DNA of 64,000 bases from Paramecium sonneborni (GCA_905182985.1 CAJJDN010000003.1:988606-1052605); one strand, 5' to 3'. Positions 52,493 through 64,000 are shown, counted from the stretch's first letter. Notes: generated by a model from the letters alone, not told the origin. Made by a program: numbers and translations.

Positions 52493-53786
52493 ATGTTTTT
52501 CTATTTTATTATTTGTTTTACGTATGCAGCTATCACTAAAAAATCTTTGAAAGGTAAATCATTTTATTTAGAAGCCTTCAGATTTATATAGCAAATATTT
52601 AGAGATCGATTTTGAAGTTGAGAGTGGTTCAGCTACAGGATTGTTAAAAGAATAGAATAATATGTTTTATCAATTACTATACTAAAAGGGATTTGATGAG
52701 AAAACAATTAAAACAGACAATATCTTACTAATTTGGCTTTAAGGAGGTCCTGGGTGCTCATCTTAAAGTGCATTTTATGAATTGATTGGTCCATTTCATA
52801 TTGTTAAATCAGATGCTGATTTTATTATTGAAAAAAAAAATAATAGTTGGAATGATTTTGCTTCAATCTTATTTATTGATCAACCTTTTGGAACAGGATT
52901 TAGTTAAGGAGATATCTTAATAAATTCAACTTTAAAAGCTTCAGCTTATTTTGTAGAATTTATGGTTGAATTTTTTAAAGTTCATCCTGAATTTGGATAA
53001 GCTCAAACCTATCTGACTGGATTTAGTTATTCTGGTCATTTTGTTCCTTTTTTTTCTAATTGTTTGCTTGCTAGTGATATTAAATTCAATTACAAAGGAA
53101 TTATTATAGGAAATGGATTATAAAGTGTGATAAATTAGATATCATCCATTTCTTCATATTTATATATAAATGGGTATTTAAGTTAAGAATAAAAGTAAAT
53201 ATCATAGAAAAAAGAGAATTAAATATAATCAATGATCTTAAAGTACTAAGAGAAATAAGCAGGAGCAGCTTTTACGTAATACTCAAAGGATTTAGAAAAA
53301 TTAACAAAAACAGATTTATCAAATATTTTATTAAAACACTACGCTAAACGATCAAATGATTGGATTAGTTTTATAAACAAATATAAAGATAAATTTGGAA
53401 TCTAAAATAACATTACAGAGGTTTGTAATTAATAAGTAAAATAATAAATGGAATCAGATTTTTCTTTTGATTTGACCAAATAAATCTAAGAATTGCTTTA
53501 AAAAGGAACTATACTATTCTATGATGGTTAAATGGATGCAAGCATAAATCATGCTGGAACTTTAAGTTGGATATCAAGTCTTCAATCTGAATACATTCAT
53601 TAATGGAAATCAGAAAAAAAATCCATCTTTAAGTTTGAAGGAAGAACTGTTGGTAATTTGAAAAAAACTTAAAAATTTACCTCTGTCATAATCTATAATG
53701 CTGGTCATACTGCTACTTTCGATTAACCATAAATCATATATCAAATGATGAAGCATCACCTCAATAATGACTATAATTGGAGTTGA
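52493..53786 (+). CDS. Serine carboxypeptidase (peptidase family S10)
   Basis: Secreted or lysosomal enzyme removing C-terminal residues. ATG 52493, a 28-nt intron (52554-52581, CAG end) and TGA 53784-53786 give 421 aa. A signal peptide is clear (MFFYFIICFTYAA). Family blocks: LLIWLQGGPGCSSQSAFYEL (oxyanion and substrate region), SILFIDQPFGTGFS, and the nucleophile elbow GFSYSGHFVP. The catalytic Asp lies in YDGQMDASIN and the His in NAGHTATFDQP, so the Ser-Asp-His triad is complete. The elbow has Phe where most members have Glu (GESYAG). Overall closest by eye to the retinoid-inducible/vitellogenic-like carboxypeptidases. Confidence 0.9.
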
Positions 53787-54005
53787 AATTAAGGTAATTA
53801 TGAAAAGAATTATTTCATTTTATAAAAATGTTGAATAGGGATTTTTTGATATTTTTTATTACAAATTATCAATTGATTAATCATAAATCTCTTTTAATTT
53901 CAGGTTTTCAATATAAGATCAATTATATATATATATTATTAAAATTTATGAAAATAAAATAAATTATCTCTCAACTTCTCTAAAAATTTAATAAATAAAA
54001 TTAAT

Positions 54006-54621
54006 ATGAAAGCAATTTATTTTTTCTCCACAATTAAACCTTTGATAGTATCTGGGCCAAGTGGAGTTGGTAAAGTAAATAAATAGTTTAACAAAGGGAT
54101 CCTTGGTAACCAGACTACTCTAAAATAGTTAAGAATTTGTATATAGTGTAAGTTTAACTACCAGAAAGCCAAGACCAAATGAAACAAATGGAATCAACTA
54201 TTTTTTTGTGGATAAAGCTGCTTTTGATGAAAAAATAAAAAGCAATGCTTTTTTAGAGGTTTGTGAAGTACACGGTAACCTTTATGGTACCTCTAAACAT
54301 TAGATAAATGAAATTATCAATAAAAATAAAATTCCTCTAATTGAAATAGATGTCTAAGGTGCAGAAAAAATAAACTAATAATTAAATCACTAATGCGTAA
54401 GTATATTTATTTTGCCACCATCTATTGAAATACTTAGAGAAAGGTTGATAGGAAGAAAAACTGAAACCTAAGATATTATAGAAAGGAGAATCAAAAATGC
54501 AGAAATAGAGATTTAAAAGGCGAGATCATTTCAGTTTTATCATTTCATAATCAATGATAATTTTGAAACTTGTTATAATGAGTTTCTTGAAATTATTAAT
54601 AAAAAATATTAATGTTCCTGA
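54006..54621 (+). CDS. Guanylate kinase
   Basis: Converts GMP and ATP to GDP and ADP. ATG 54006, a 22-nt intron (54075-54096, AAG end) and TGA 54619-54621 give 197 aa, the usual size. The P-loop is split by the intron: GPSGVGK | GSLVTRLL. Then come SVSLTTRKPRPNE (GMP-binding Arg residues), GINYFFVDKAAF, a YGTS motif, IEIDVQGAEKI and the lid Arg residues in LRERLIGRKTE and IERRIKNAE. All key residues are present. The first 11 residues before the P-loop are hydrophobic but short. Confidence 0.92.
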
Positions 54622-54750
54622 TTAAAAAGTTATTTATTTTATAAAAATTATGTTTCTTCAATTTTGTATTTATTATTTATTCATAGTTTCTTTGAGTTTT
54701 AAGGAAACTAGAGATATAAATTTTATAATAATAACAATTATTTAAGAAAA

Positions 54751-54987
54751 ATGGAATTTGGTCTAGTATCACATTTTCGCTTTAATAAGGGTGAGGAAGT
54801 AAAGCAAAAGTTCAATAATTAGTTACGAAAAACCAACAATTAGTATTAAAGTAGAAGTTCTCAAAAATTGACTTAATGGTAATTTAAAATATATTAATCT
54901 ATAAAGATTGGCCAAGCTTTTTAATTAAATTTAAAAGATTTTCATTATTATTATCAGAATGTTAATTTATAAATCCCATTAAGTTGA
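54751..54987 (+). CDS. Doubtful small ORF, 78 aa
   Basis: ATG 54751 to TGA 54985-54987. Gln/Asn/Lys-rich product (MEFGLVSHFRFNKGEE ... DFHYYYQNVNLQIPLS). Another ATG upstream (54650, MFLQFCIYYLFIVS) opens an overlapping frame with a signal-peptide-like start that ends after about 70 codons. Neither has a known relative and one may be chance. Confidence 0.25.
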
Positions 54988-55170
54988 GATTCAAGTTTAA
55001 ATCAAGAAATTAATTTTATTATTAATTTATCAATTTATATGTTCCTTTTGGTTGAAATTCTTGAATAATTAATTCGATACTTTATATTTTCATTTTGAAA
55101 TTCTAAGTTTTAGAATTTTGATATCAAATAAATTTAAATTAATCTCAAAATTAATCAGGATTTATAAAAT

Positions 55171-55744
55171 ATGAAAATAAAAAATTTAAGATTTTAGAAT
55201 AAATTGGAATCTCTTTTGTTAATATTTTACTTTTATAATAATTTTGCAACAGATTCCTTTTTTTCTAATATGCATTTTCCTAGACTATAAAATTAATATT
55301 TCCCAGCATTTACAAAGAAGTATTTCAAATTAACAAAAAATAACAAAGGAATCATTCTTCTTTTAAAAAGAAATAAAGAATATCAAAGAAAATGATTTAT
55401 TTGTATAATTAGCTCCAGAAGAGTTCTGCAATACAATACATCATGAAGAAATAAAATAAATTCTCTTTCTACTAATGATACTAAATCTCTTTTCTGAAAT
55501 ACCTTGTGTATTAGAACAAAAGGGTTGCATTGGTCGAAGACATAATTAGAAATATAGAGAAGGGTATAATTTTTTAAATTTATTTAATCTATCCTATTTA
55601 ATTCAAGAATGGCAATATTATCTGTTAGACAAAGTAAAAAATTTTATTAATATATCCTCTAAAATCAAATCAAAGTCCTCCCCTAATTTGTTTTCTCTTT
55701 TTGCCAACTAAACCAAATATTATTTTTTTTTATTAAAAGTCTGA
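55171..55744 (+). pseudogene. Hypothetical coding piece with one frame change
   Basis: ATG 55171 opens a 75-codon frame (MKIKNLRFQNKLESLLLIFY), ending at TGA near 55395. An overlapping frame runs from about 55270 to TGA 55742-55744 with clear protein character: LAPEEFCNTIHHEEIKQILF, CVLEQKGCIGRRHNQKY. No intron joins the two by eye. It may be a damaged gene or a real gene with a missed intron. Unrecognised. Confidence 0.35.
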
Positions 55745-56021
55745 TACATTCAATTTGACCCTGCCTATCAAATAAAACTTCTCATTCATATCTATACAAA
55801 TAAAATTGACTATTTATAGTTTTAATATTCTTAAAAATAAGTGATCTCTTATCTAGTGGTTTTTCTGTGATTCTTGAATTTATTCATTCTGTACTTGTTA
55901 TGTCGTCGAAGTTGTTACTTAGAAGTTGATATTACTTGGGTTCAAGAATATTCGAAATCAAATTAGTTCGAAATACTTCATAATTAATATTTTGTTTATT
56001 TCTATTAATGTATTTTATACA

Positions 56022-56866
56022 TCACATTCTTCTAAAAATTTTCTATGGAATATTCCTCCCCCACTAAATAACCTTCTTCATTTTCTACATCATCTTATCA
56101 GTTACTTTTTTAATTTTTTTTGAAATAGTACTAGGTTTTTTGGAATATTTTGGAACTTTTGCAGGTTTATGTTTTTTTGGAAGTTTTAGTGTTTTAGGAG
56201 CCTTTTTTCTTTTAGTCAAAGTTTCTGCCTGAGTTGGATTAGGGTTATCAAGATTAGCATTTTTAATCTATTCTACCTTTTTGGCAGCTTAATCAGCCCT
56301 TCCAGCTTTATTTATTTGTTTTTATTTTTATTCTTCTCTTCTGTCATTCATGAATTTAAATTCTTACCAAAGGGATTAAAAATTTTCATCAAATTATTTT
56401 ACAAGTGTTTTACTTTTAATTAAAAGTATGTTTTCTTTGTTAGTCTTAACTGCCGCCTTAGTCCAGTTAAAAGAACCTGTGGCTACATAATCAGAATCAA
56501 TCACTAAATATTTATTATGCATCAAACTTGCAGTTGAATTATCGAGTTTAATTTCAACCTAATAAAATAATTAAGCTAATAAGCTACCTATCCATTACCT
56601 ACTTTTTATATTTCATCCAAAATTTCAAGTTATTTAGTTAAATTGATGGTCTAAGCATCATCAGCTATAATTTGTATCTTTAGTTTTGGATTTTCTCTCA
56701 TCATCTAAATTATTTTATCAACAATATTTTGATTGGTGAATGTGTAAATACAGATACGAATATATCGTTTAGCTTAAGAAAGGAATTAAATAAATTTTTA
56801 TTCATTATCTTTGGATGGAAAGAATAAAGGTTCTATGATTACTTAATCTGATTGTCCTACTCCCAT
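56022..56866 (-). CDS. PLD-family protein, PLD6/mitoPLD-like, with Lys-rich tail
   Basis: ATG 56866, a 29-nt intron (56559-56587) and TGA 56024-56022: 271 aa. Residues about 15-145 form one phospholipase D-like half: KRYIRICIYTFTNQNIVDKI, IQIIADDAQT, then the HKD motif HNKYLVIDSDYVATGSFNWT. Single-HKD members act as dimers; PLD6/Zucchini is a mitochondrial lipase or piRNA endonuclease. The last 110 residues are very Lys- and Pro-rich (KRKKAPKTLKLPKKHKP), histone H1-like, which is not usual for PLD6 and suggests nucleic acid binding or a nuclear location. No N-terminal membrane anchor is seen. Confidence 0.75.
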
Positions 56867-57850
56867 ATAAATAAATTAATAAAAAAAAATTTTTTTCTAA
56901 TGTTACAGATTCATATTACAAAAACGAAATTCGCTATCAAATTGGTTGGTACTTAAGTCGACATTATTCAATATCCACTAATTTGGATTAGAATTAAATA
57001 TGAGTTTACCGAAAAATGTGATGGGCACTTAGAAATGAATTTATTGGTATTGATAAAATTTTAGAAATCAAAGTAGCAAGTACTTAAATGGTATATTTTT
57101 TTTTTTTTAAATAGTCCAATTGCGAATGTCTTACGAATAAGCAGCCTCTTCGTTTTATTTTAAAGTTAATAGAATTAACAATTTTATTTAACTCAATCCT
57201 CAATAGTATTTACTTGTAATTAGGAAATATAATATATCAAAGATGGATAAATAAACGAGAATGGACTATTGTATGTTAAGAATAAAATACACATTCATTT
57301 TATTTTTTTTGAATATTTTGGAGAGATAAAAAAGTTTGTATTTTTTGTATAAATTTCCATCCACAATATATGCTTTTATAAATTAGCTAATTTTGTTATT
57401 ACAACCTTTCACTCTTACCATTATAGAAAAAAACGGAAGTATTTAAAAGAAAATAAATAAACATAATAAATTTAATAATATACAAAATTTATATTTTAAG
57501 ATATTATACTTTAAAAATATTACATTACATAATATAATATTAATAATAAAAAATAAATAAAAAATGGATCATTTTTTTTATATTTTTAAATTAGATAACG
57601 TTTAGATTCTTGAAACTTGTCAGTTGAATATTGTTATTCTTAAAGTCATGATCTTTAACTTGTTTTATAAGATTCCTTTATCATCATTTGATTTTTAACA
57701 TAGTATATATTAAATTATTAAATAAATTAATTACTTTCGAAATATACTAGGGAAATTTTAAATTATCCTCAGTAGTAAAATTATAAAAACTTTCAATTTA
57801 TAATAGACCTTTTCAGATGATGAACTTAATAATGAATTATAACTTAAAGT
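56867..57850. other. Gene-free AT-rich stretch
   Basis: About 980 bases with frequent TGA in all frames and long A/T runs, especially 57440-57580. No gene, RNA gene or telomere-like repeat recognised. It marks the change from compact gene-dense DNA to the disordered right end. Confidence 0.5.
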
Positions 57851-57853
57851 ACT

Positions 57854-58581
57854 TTATCTTAGCTTCCTTATCTTTAGAATTCTTATCTTTCTTCTTTTGA
57901 TGGGAGGGAAATTCTTTGAATTATGTATTAATTGCTTTTTATTATTGTTGTTGATGAACATTAATTCTAAAACTGAATCGAGTGTTAAAAATTCGAGTCC
58001 CTTTCTATGTAATTCTAAACTTAGTGTCTTCAGCAATTGTAGTGTAATTCTGAGAAAAAGTTGCAATTTCCTTTTGGACTTATGAAGCTATAAATCTAAT
58101 TGTTCCACTCACGCTTTTTTTCAAGAAACAATACCTCTTTAATGAATTATTTGCATTCATTATTACAAGAAATTTATTTTCTCAACAATTTTCCTAAGTC
58201 CTCTTGGATGTGCTTCTAAGAAATTGATTCAGAAAGTACTTAACCTTGAATTTTGATTTCTAAAGAATCCCTCTAAGATCACTTGTAATACTTGGGGTTG
58301 GATTTGGTCAAAACTGTCCTATTACTGCCGCCCTACATAACTACAGTAATATGGTCAAAGTTAAATAGTATCAAACTTCTTTAGGTACTTCTTGAACAAC
58401 AATTTGGAGATCATTCCTGGTAATAATTCTCTTAATTGCTTAGAGGATTCATTTTCTTATTGGTCTTCCAAATTTCCAAAATTTTCAGAGTTTAAGTTTT
58501 GAATTTATCCAAATCATAATTAAGTTGATACTTTTTGTTTTCTTTTCTTTTATAAGCAAGATTTTTTGTTGAGTTTTTCAT
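57854..58581 (-). pseudogene. Broken gene remnant, unrecognised
   Basis: Minus-strand coding pieces in shifting frames: ATG 58581 (MKNSTKNLAYKRKENKKYQL), then LRELLPGMISKLLFKKYLKK in another frame, then HITVVMQGGSNRTVLTK, EGFFRNQNSR and EAHPRGLRKIVEKINFLQ, and last TIRFIASQVQKEIATFSQNY with a Lys-rich end. At least three one-base frame changes and an in-frame TGA separate them. The pieces follow each other in the right order for one ancestral protein, so this is a decayed gene or error-rich sequence. Confidence 0.45.
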
Positions 58582-59221
58582 TTTTATTCAAAAATATGTT
58601 GTATTTGTATGGGTAAATGCTCTGCTTTTAGAGAAAACTATTTATTTTAAAGGTATATGTGTGTGTGTCAAGACTAATTTTCATTATTTTTCCTAATTTA
58701 ATTCGGTATTGTTGTGAAAGTTTAGTTTAGCGTTTTATTGTGTTGTTTTAGCTTCTCATAAAAACGGATTTACCTATAAATACTACCGTGAGCTAAAATA
58801 GTTCCATCTAGTCAAAGGTAAAGAATTTACATGAAGATGAAATCTTCGATTTAACGGTACGTTCTTTCAGTAATTCTATAAATCTTTATTTAAACAAGTT
58901 ATTAGAGAATCAATTTTTTTCTCTATATAAATTTCTAATTAGGTGATTTTTTGTAATAATTTATGACTAGTTTCTTATGTCTATTGTTCTATTTCTTATT
59001 TCTATTATTCAAATTATTGTATCAAACAGTGTTCCAAGCTTAATAATCCTCTATTTCTACTAACCTGAAGATTTTTGGCATTTATCCAACCTTCAAGATC
59101 CTTCACTTAAAAAATTTTACATTATTATTCAATATTAATATCTTTTGATACAGATTTCTTTGACATTTGGCACTAAATAAAAGAGATATATCTATCTAAA
59201 AAAAAAAAATATTATAAATTT
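58582..59221. other. Non-coding stretch
   Basis: About 640 bases with no frame of note. A short TG run occurs at about 58655-58670 (ATGTGTGTGTGT). Nothing else recognised. Confidence 0.45.
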
Positions 59222-60950
59222 TTATTAATTGGCTAGATTTTATAGACCCAGAGCGAAAGATAAAAGAGGAGAACGGTTTCTTTTAGATGTAAAAAATTGG
59301 AGAATCTGATAAATCCTTATTGAATAGTGAAGTTGAAGGATTTTTTGGAGATTTTGATTAATTAAGCTTTTTTTTGAAATGGACATGGAACTCAATTGAG
59401 AATGTAAGAGAATTAGAGTGGATAACAAGAAAATTATAGCCAGAACCAAGAAGAATTTTAATGATTGAAGCAATTGCTGATTTATTAAATACCAAGCAAT
59501 CACTGATTGTGTAATTACATTGATATTTGTACTTGGGAGTGTTTAATTTTAAATTGACTTAGAAGGTGTTGAATTCTCGAATCGACACTTTAGAAAAGCT
59601 AATAGGAGAATTAGGAGTTTTTTAATGCATTGTCTGGAATCAGGAGAGTTGGTCTGAAATTAAAATAATCGAAGAGCAGTACTAGTTACTCAAAATGAAG
59701 ATGTTTCAATAAATGAAAAATGAAATTCTTAATGATAAGGCTAGAAGAAGTATAGAGGTTTCAATCCTTAATTAAAGGAGTTGAAGGAGGAGTACTTTAA
59801 GTTACACTTTCCTGATTAAGAATAATCAAGAGAGCAAACCACGTTGTAGAAGGATATAATGAAAATAAAGGATAATGATCCTGAATGTATAAAAACTCAG
59901 AAGCGAATTTTGAATAGAATGATTTAAGAGAAAGAAGGCTTAAGAGGTAGGAAAAAAAAGGAAGGAAAAATATTGTTGCAAGAATATAAAAAAATGTAAC
60001 AAAGAGCTTAATGAATTTTGCACTTAAAGGAATTAAAAAAGAAGCGATAAGGATTAAAGATATTATTATTTGGGGCGTTTTATTTGATGCTAATCAATAG
60101 ATGCAATTACCTTCTTCTTCCAAGATAAAAAGAGAAATTGCTGAGAGGTCAAACTCATTCGATTTTTTTTTGAACCTTGATTCAAATGAAATCAGACTCA
60201 TATTTTGCCTATCATTGTCATTGTGCCTTTAATAGAGTAATTTATGCATCTTCTTCTCATTGGGACTTTGCTTAGATATTTTAATTAAATGAGATCTAAA
60301 AGGAATTAAAGTCGATATGTCTTAGCAAAGAATCTTTAATGAAAGTTTCAAATTAAGAGAGAAGAGCCGCTATTGATTGCGATTTTCGATAGGCCATGCA
60401 AGTGGGTGAAATTTTTTAGGATTCAATTAATGCAAAAGCTCAATCAGGAAGTGATTTAGGGAGGAGAGGAGCTGAAGATTATGCGAATGAATTAAAAGCC
60501 TTAAAGTATATTTGTATAGAAATTAAATCAACATTCCAGAAAATTTTTTTTTTTTAAATTACAAAAAGAAAGGGACAGAATTTATTAGCGATTTAAGAGT
60601 TCTATTGGAAGAAATAATGAAGGAAGATCAAAGAAATCGAAGCAATCAAGTCTTCAACCTAAAAAATTACAATTTTATACACAGATTGAAACTTGCTTAC
60701 TTTATACAAATGGAGAAAAAGCTTTAGGATGCATTTAAAAGTTGAGATCTTTGCCTCAACGTCTAACATTTAGATCTTTTGAGAAATTTAACAAGTACAA
60801 TTTCAGAGAGCTAGAATTGCTGGCATATACTTAATAAGATCTTTAAAAAGCTCATGAAGTGTTGCATGATTTGAAATCATTTAAAATTGAAATAAGAAAT
60901 CAATCTCAATAGATATATGTAGTATAATAGATATATGTAGTATGACATGT
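59222..60950 (+). pseudogene. Broken gene remnant, unrecognised
   Basis: Plus-strand pieces: from about 59228 NWLDFIDPERKIKEENGFF and FFGDFDQLSFFLKWTWNSIE, cut by an in-frame TGA at 59521 and continuing with GVFNFKLTQKVLNSRID and WNQESWSEIKIIEEQ. A second frame from about 59750 has YRGFNPQLKELKEEYFKL and another in-frame TGA near 60009; then INAKAQSGSDLGRRGAEDYA near 60450 in a third frame, and a Gln-rich end. The protein character is strong but there is no start and no intron solution. It looks like a large gene with frameshifts. I could not name the family. Confidence 0.45.
60907..60942 (+). repeat. Short tandem repeat, two 17-18 bp units
   Basis: The unit ATAGATATATGTAGTAT occurs twice in a row. 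It lies at the end of the broken coding region and has no clear function. Confidence 0.6.
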
Positions 60951-60962
60951 AGAAAGTTAGTG

Positions 60963-61680
60963 TTATAAAGGTATTTTAAGAAGCTTCCCAAAGCGCAAGC
61001 ATTCCTTGAGAGAGCTTTTCAGGAAATAGAAATTAATATTACTGGAAAAGAAGTATTATGTGAATTGCTCAAAAAAAAGACGAGCATGTTTTTAAAATAC
61101 TAAAGTTTTCAGCTATTGGCATGGTTTTATTTTTTGATGTTACACTGAAAGTATGCCTTTGGAGGATTTTCTCCTATTACACAGTCGTAAATGGAATAAA
61201 CATTTACGAAAAAGATAAATAGGAAATTAAATAATAAGAAATAGGTGGATAAGGGGAAAAAAATAATCAAAAAAAAGAGTTAATAAAAAAAAAGAATTTT
61301 TGGATCTTCCACCATAAATGGACTAAACTTTATTTCAAGAGTAATACAAGTAGTAAAGCGCAATTTCTTTTCAAAAAGGAACTCCATTTTTATTTTAAAC
61401 ATAAACACTCCAATAATTTGATAAAAAGATTTTAGAAAATGAGGTATTGTTATAAGAAAGACAAAAAGGGAGATAAAAGAACTTATAGAAAATTAACCAA
61501 AGGTTTTGCAATTTACTTTCATTATTTGAGCAAAATTATCACTTAATGCAATATGAATTCCACTGCTGATTTTAAAAATGATTCTCATACTTATCAATTA
61601 CAATTGCGGAAGGTTTGGGCTTGTTTAGGTTATACAGAGAGGAAGCATTCATTAGCATTAATTGCTCTATTTTGAGAAGA
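60963..61680 (+). pseudogene. Further broken coding pieces
   Basis: Pieces such as KKLPKAQAFLERAFQEIEIN (about 60980-61040), SMPLEDFLLLHSRKWNKHL (about 61150-61205) and LQLRKVWACLGYTERKHSL (about 61600-61660) occur in different frames with TGA between them. They may continue the same decayed gene as 59222-60950. Confidence 0.35.
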
Positions 61681-64000
61681 ATGAAGTTGGAAATATCTCA
61701 AGTAAACTATTATTAGTTCTGTGTGGAATTTAAATAAGATACTCCAATTTGATTATTTTTTCAATAATTGGCGAAATTTTTTAGTATATGATCATTTTTC
61801 AAAGATTCATGTAATTCCTCTCCTTTTATTTGAATTTAATGTCTAGCTCTAATTCAAATGTTATTTTTGCTACCCCCTTAGTTTCTTAAGCTAATTAAAA
61901 AACTTTAATCATGCTTCTTTTAAATCATAAATAATTGATGAGGACAATTCATGTCTATTTCTTGTTTTTAAATCTCGCTACTCCTTTCAATTTAAGGAGC
62001 TTTATGTTATTAAAAACGTTGTAATAATAATTCTAAAAGCTCTAATTCTCTAAAATTATATCTACGAGGAACTGTAGTTTTGAGAATAAGAAGACAAGGA
62101 GAAAAATGAAAGAGCTGAAGATGTTGATTTAGAGAAAGAAGGAGAAGATGACCATGAAAAATAAGAATATACAAAAGAAAAAACGACACCACATATTATT
62201 TTATTTTTTCCTTTTTCTTTCCATATGGCATCTTCTCTCTTTTCTTTTTATTTATTTTGCTTTCCTTTCAAATTAAATGTGGTTGTGGGGTGTTTGATTC
62301 AAATTTGAAAGGTTAATTTAAAATATTTTGTTGTTCATATTATGATTATTATCAAATGGCTTTTGGTATCCATTTAAGCAGGCTTTTTCTAAAATACTCA
62401 TTTGATTCTGGAATTATGCCCATAATTTGAAGATTTGTTTAATAACATCTCTTAGAAAAAGCTTGAGGATAAAATTTCCCTGCATTAATAAAATTTTCTT
62501 TATAAAAATTCTTAATACTTCAGGAACATTATTACTAAATAGTTCCTCCGTAAATTCTCCTTTTTATTAATTTAAATTTTCCACTCTGGAAAAAGCAGTC
62601 CAAGCAAATATTGAATAAAATTTGTTTTGTATTATTTATTTTATTCTTATTTAACAAAAATAAACGCAGAGAAACTCTATTTTAAAATTCTATTCTTGTC
62701 ACTAAAACTTTGTGATCTCCAAATATTCCATAAGTATATTGATCACATTAGGTGAAGACAATTACAAATTTAAAGAAGAATTTTTTAACTAAAATACAAA
62801 TTACAATAATTGCTATTTAATGTTACCAATAGGAATTAGAAATTATATCGCAAAATAATTAGGTATTATTTCTCATAAATTTGCCCAAAAAACCAAATAA
62901 TTTTGTAAAAGAATTGCATTACAATAAATTACTCTATTCAAAAATACTGAAATTGTTATTAGAAAAAATATTGACAAAAAAAATTCCATAATAAATGGAT
63001 AATTTGCCAAAATAACAGACATACTTTTTGATCTAGATTTTTCATCAATTAAAAGCATGAGTCAATTCATCATTAACAAAAATGAATATATTAACAAATT
63101 TTCAAAAGACTAAATGGAAGAAATTAGATAATTGGTGAAAATACTAAAATTAATAACATTATGTGACTGCTGAGACATGCCTCCTAGTGGGCAAACCCAA
63201 CCCCAAAGGTAATGAACAACCACACATGATAAGGAACAAATTCCTGAAGATTATTTTTTTTAAGAATACTCAAAGAAATTAACGGGTAAAAAAAAGGAAG
63301 AGGAAGGGAGTGAAGTCACTTTGAGATAAATAAATTGAAATTGGCCTACTTTTTACCGATGGAAAAAAAATTATGGACTTGGTAAAATGCGTTAGCAAAT
63401 TGAGAGCCTATTTTCTTCTTTAAAGAATCTTCGAACTTATTAGTGGAATTCTAAATAGATATAAAATTAATTAAGACCATTTTTGAATTCCTTATACATA
63501 TTGACTTTCCAGTAAAAATCTCGAAGAAAAGGTTATAATTCAATTAGTTCCATCTACTTATAAGTAAATTTACTTTGACTTTTTATTATTGAGTTTTTAA
63601 ACATTCCATAAACACCAATAAATATTGTAATTTCAAATATATTTAACGAGGACAAATAAGCACCTTAATTATTTTAAGTATGATATTGAATTTTAACAAT
63701 CAAGTAAAAATAATCGAATTTCATAGCTACCAGATGCTAAAGTAGTCTCATTACCATTTTGAACATCCTTAATAGTTTGATTGATGTAGTGATTTTAAAT
63801 GTGGAATTTAACCAAGAATCTAATCATTATTCAATAAACTGAATACTGGTTTAAGGATCTTCTACCCTGTAATAGAAGAACAGGAACCCTAACCTGTCTT
63901 TAAATTGGGGTTGAGTATTATATCGACATTATTATTATGAATTAAATTATCTCATTCATAATATATAAAATAATATTTATAACTTTAACTAAAATATTAT
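61681..64000. other. Right end of window: no intact gene seen
   Basis: About 2.3 kb in which open stretches are short in all frames. A charged piece near 62090-62200 (RAEDVDLEKEGEDDHEK) could be another remnant. A patch at 63163-63240 is clearly richer in C and G than its surroundings. No telomeric C4A2/C3A3 repeats are present, so this is not a chromosome end itself. Confidence 0.45.

Noticed and set aside
57470..57580. Possible telomere or replication-origin repeat
   Set aside because: It is a plain A/T-rich run; no C4A2/C3A3 or G-rich telomeric units and no ordered repeat units are present.
63160..63240. tRNA gene
   Set aside because: No acceptor stem, D-arm or TTC-type T-arm could be paired by eye.

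Overview
The window looks like macronuclear DNA of a ciliate of the Paramecium type. Long reading frames open only when TAA and TAG are read as Gln and TGA is the sole stop. The DNA is strongly AT-rich, genes are packed with gaps of tens to a few hundred bases, and introns are tiny (about 18 to 37 nt, mostly GTA...TAG). A run of ten TAA codons at 11615-11644 sits inside an open gene. The species cannot be fixed from the sequence. All gene calls below use the ciliate code and introns placed by eye.

Layout. 2-10000: C-terminus of a DOP1/dopey protein, a TMEM231-like transition-zone protein, a SAPS-domain phosphatase regulator, a calcium-dependent protein kinase (CDPK), and a decayed gene. 10152-14516: a large IQ/coiled-coil protein with a DUF4378-like end, then a p24 cargo receptor. 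14690-18774 (minus): multi-membrane RING protein, a WGR plus ATP-dependent DNA ligase, and two unrecognised genes. 18805-27780 (minus): one 9-kb gene for an IP3-receptor-type calcium release channel. 27841-32223: an unrecognised gene, phosphatidylserine synthase, an RIIAD1-like protein and a Tousled-like kinase. 32472-39901: an unrecognised gene, a kinase-kelch fusion, and two neighbouring paralogs of an unknown family. 39980-45489 (minus): a DNAJB12-type J protein, a TPR-like protein, a centrin and a PX-domain membrane protein. 45694-54621: a ULK-like kinase, a doubtful gene, a coiled-coil protein, a small Cys-rich protein, a serine carboxypeptidase and guanylate kinase. 54751-56866: small doubtful ORFs and a PLD6-like protein. 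56867-64000: gene-poor DNA with broken coding pieces in shifting frames.

Functional themes. The genes are not operons but independent eukaryotic genes, often in runs on one strand with 25-50 bp between them. Several act at cilia or basal bodies (TMEM231, RIIAD1-like, centrin, probably the IQ/DUF4378 protein). Several act in calcium signalling (IP3R-type channel, CDPK, centrin) or at the secretory pathway and membranes (DOP1, p24, phosphatidylserine synthase, DNAJB12-like, PX protein, carboxypeptidase).

Assembly caution. Three places carry a single N flanked by identical 1.1-1.2 kb copies (N at 2602, 7895, 49093). They look like unmerged overlapping contig ends, not biological duplications. 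They break the TMEM231/SAPS, CDPK and 47.7-50.3 kb gene models. No clearly new system was found. The best leads are the unknown paralog pair at 35.7-39.9 kb, the WGR-ligase, the kinase-kelch fusion, and the in-frame TGA in the p24 signal peptide.
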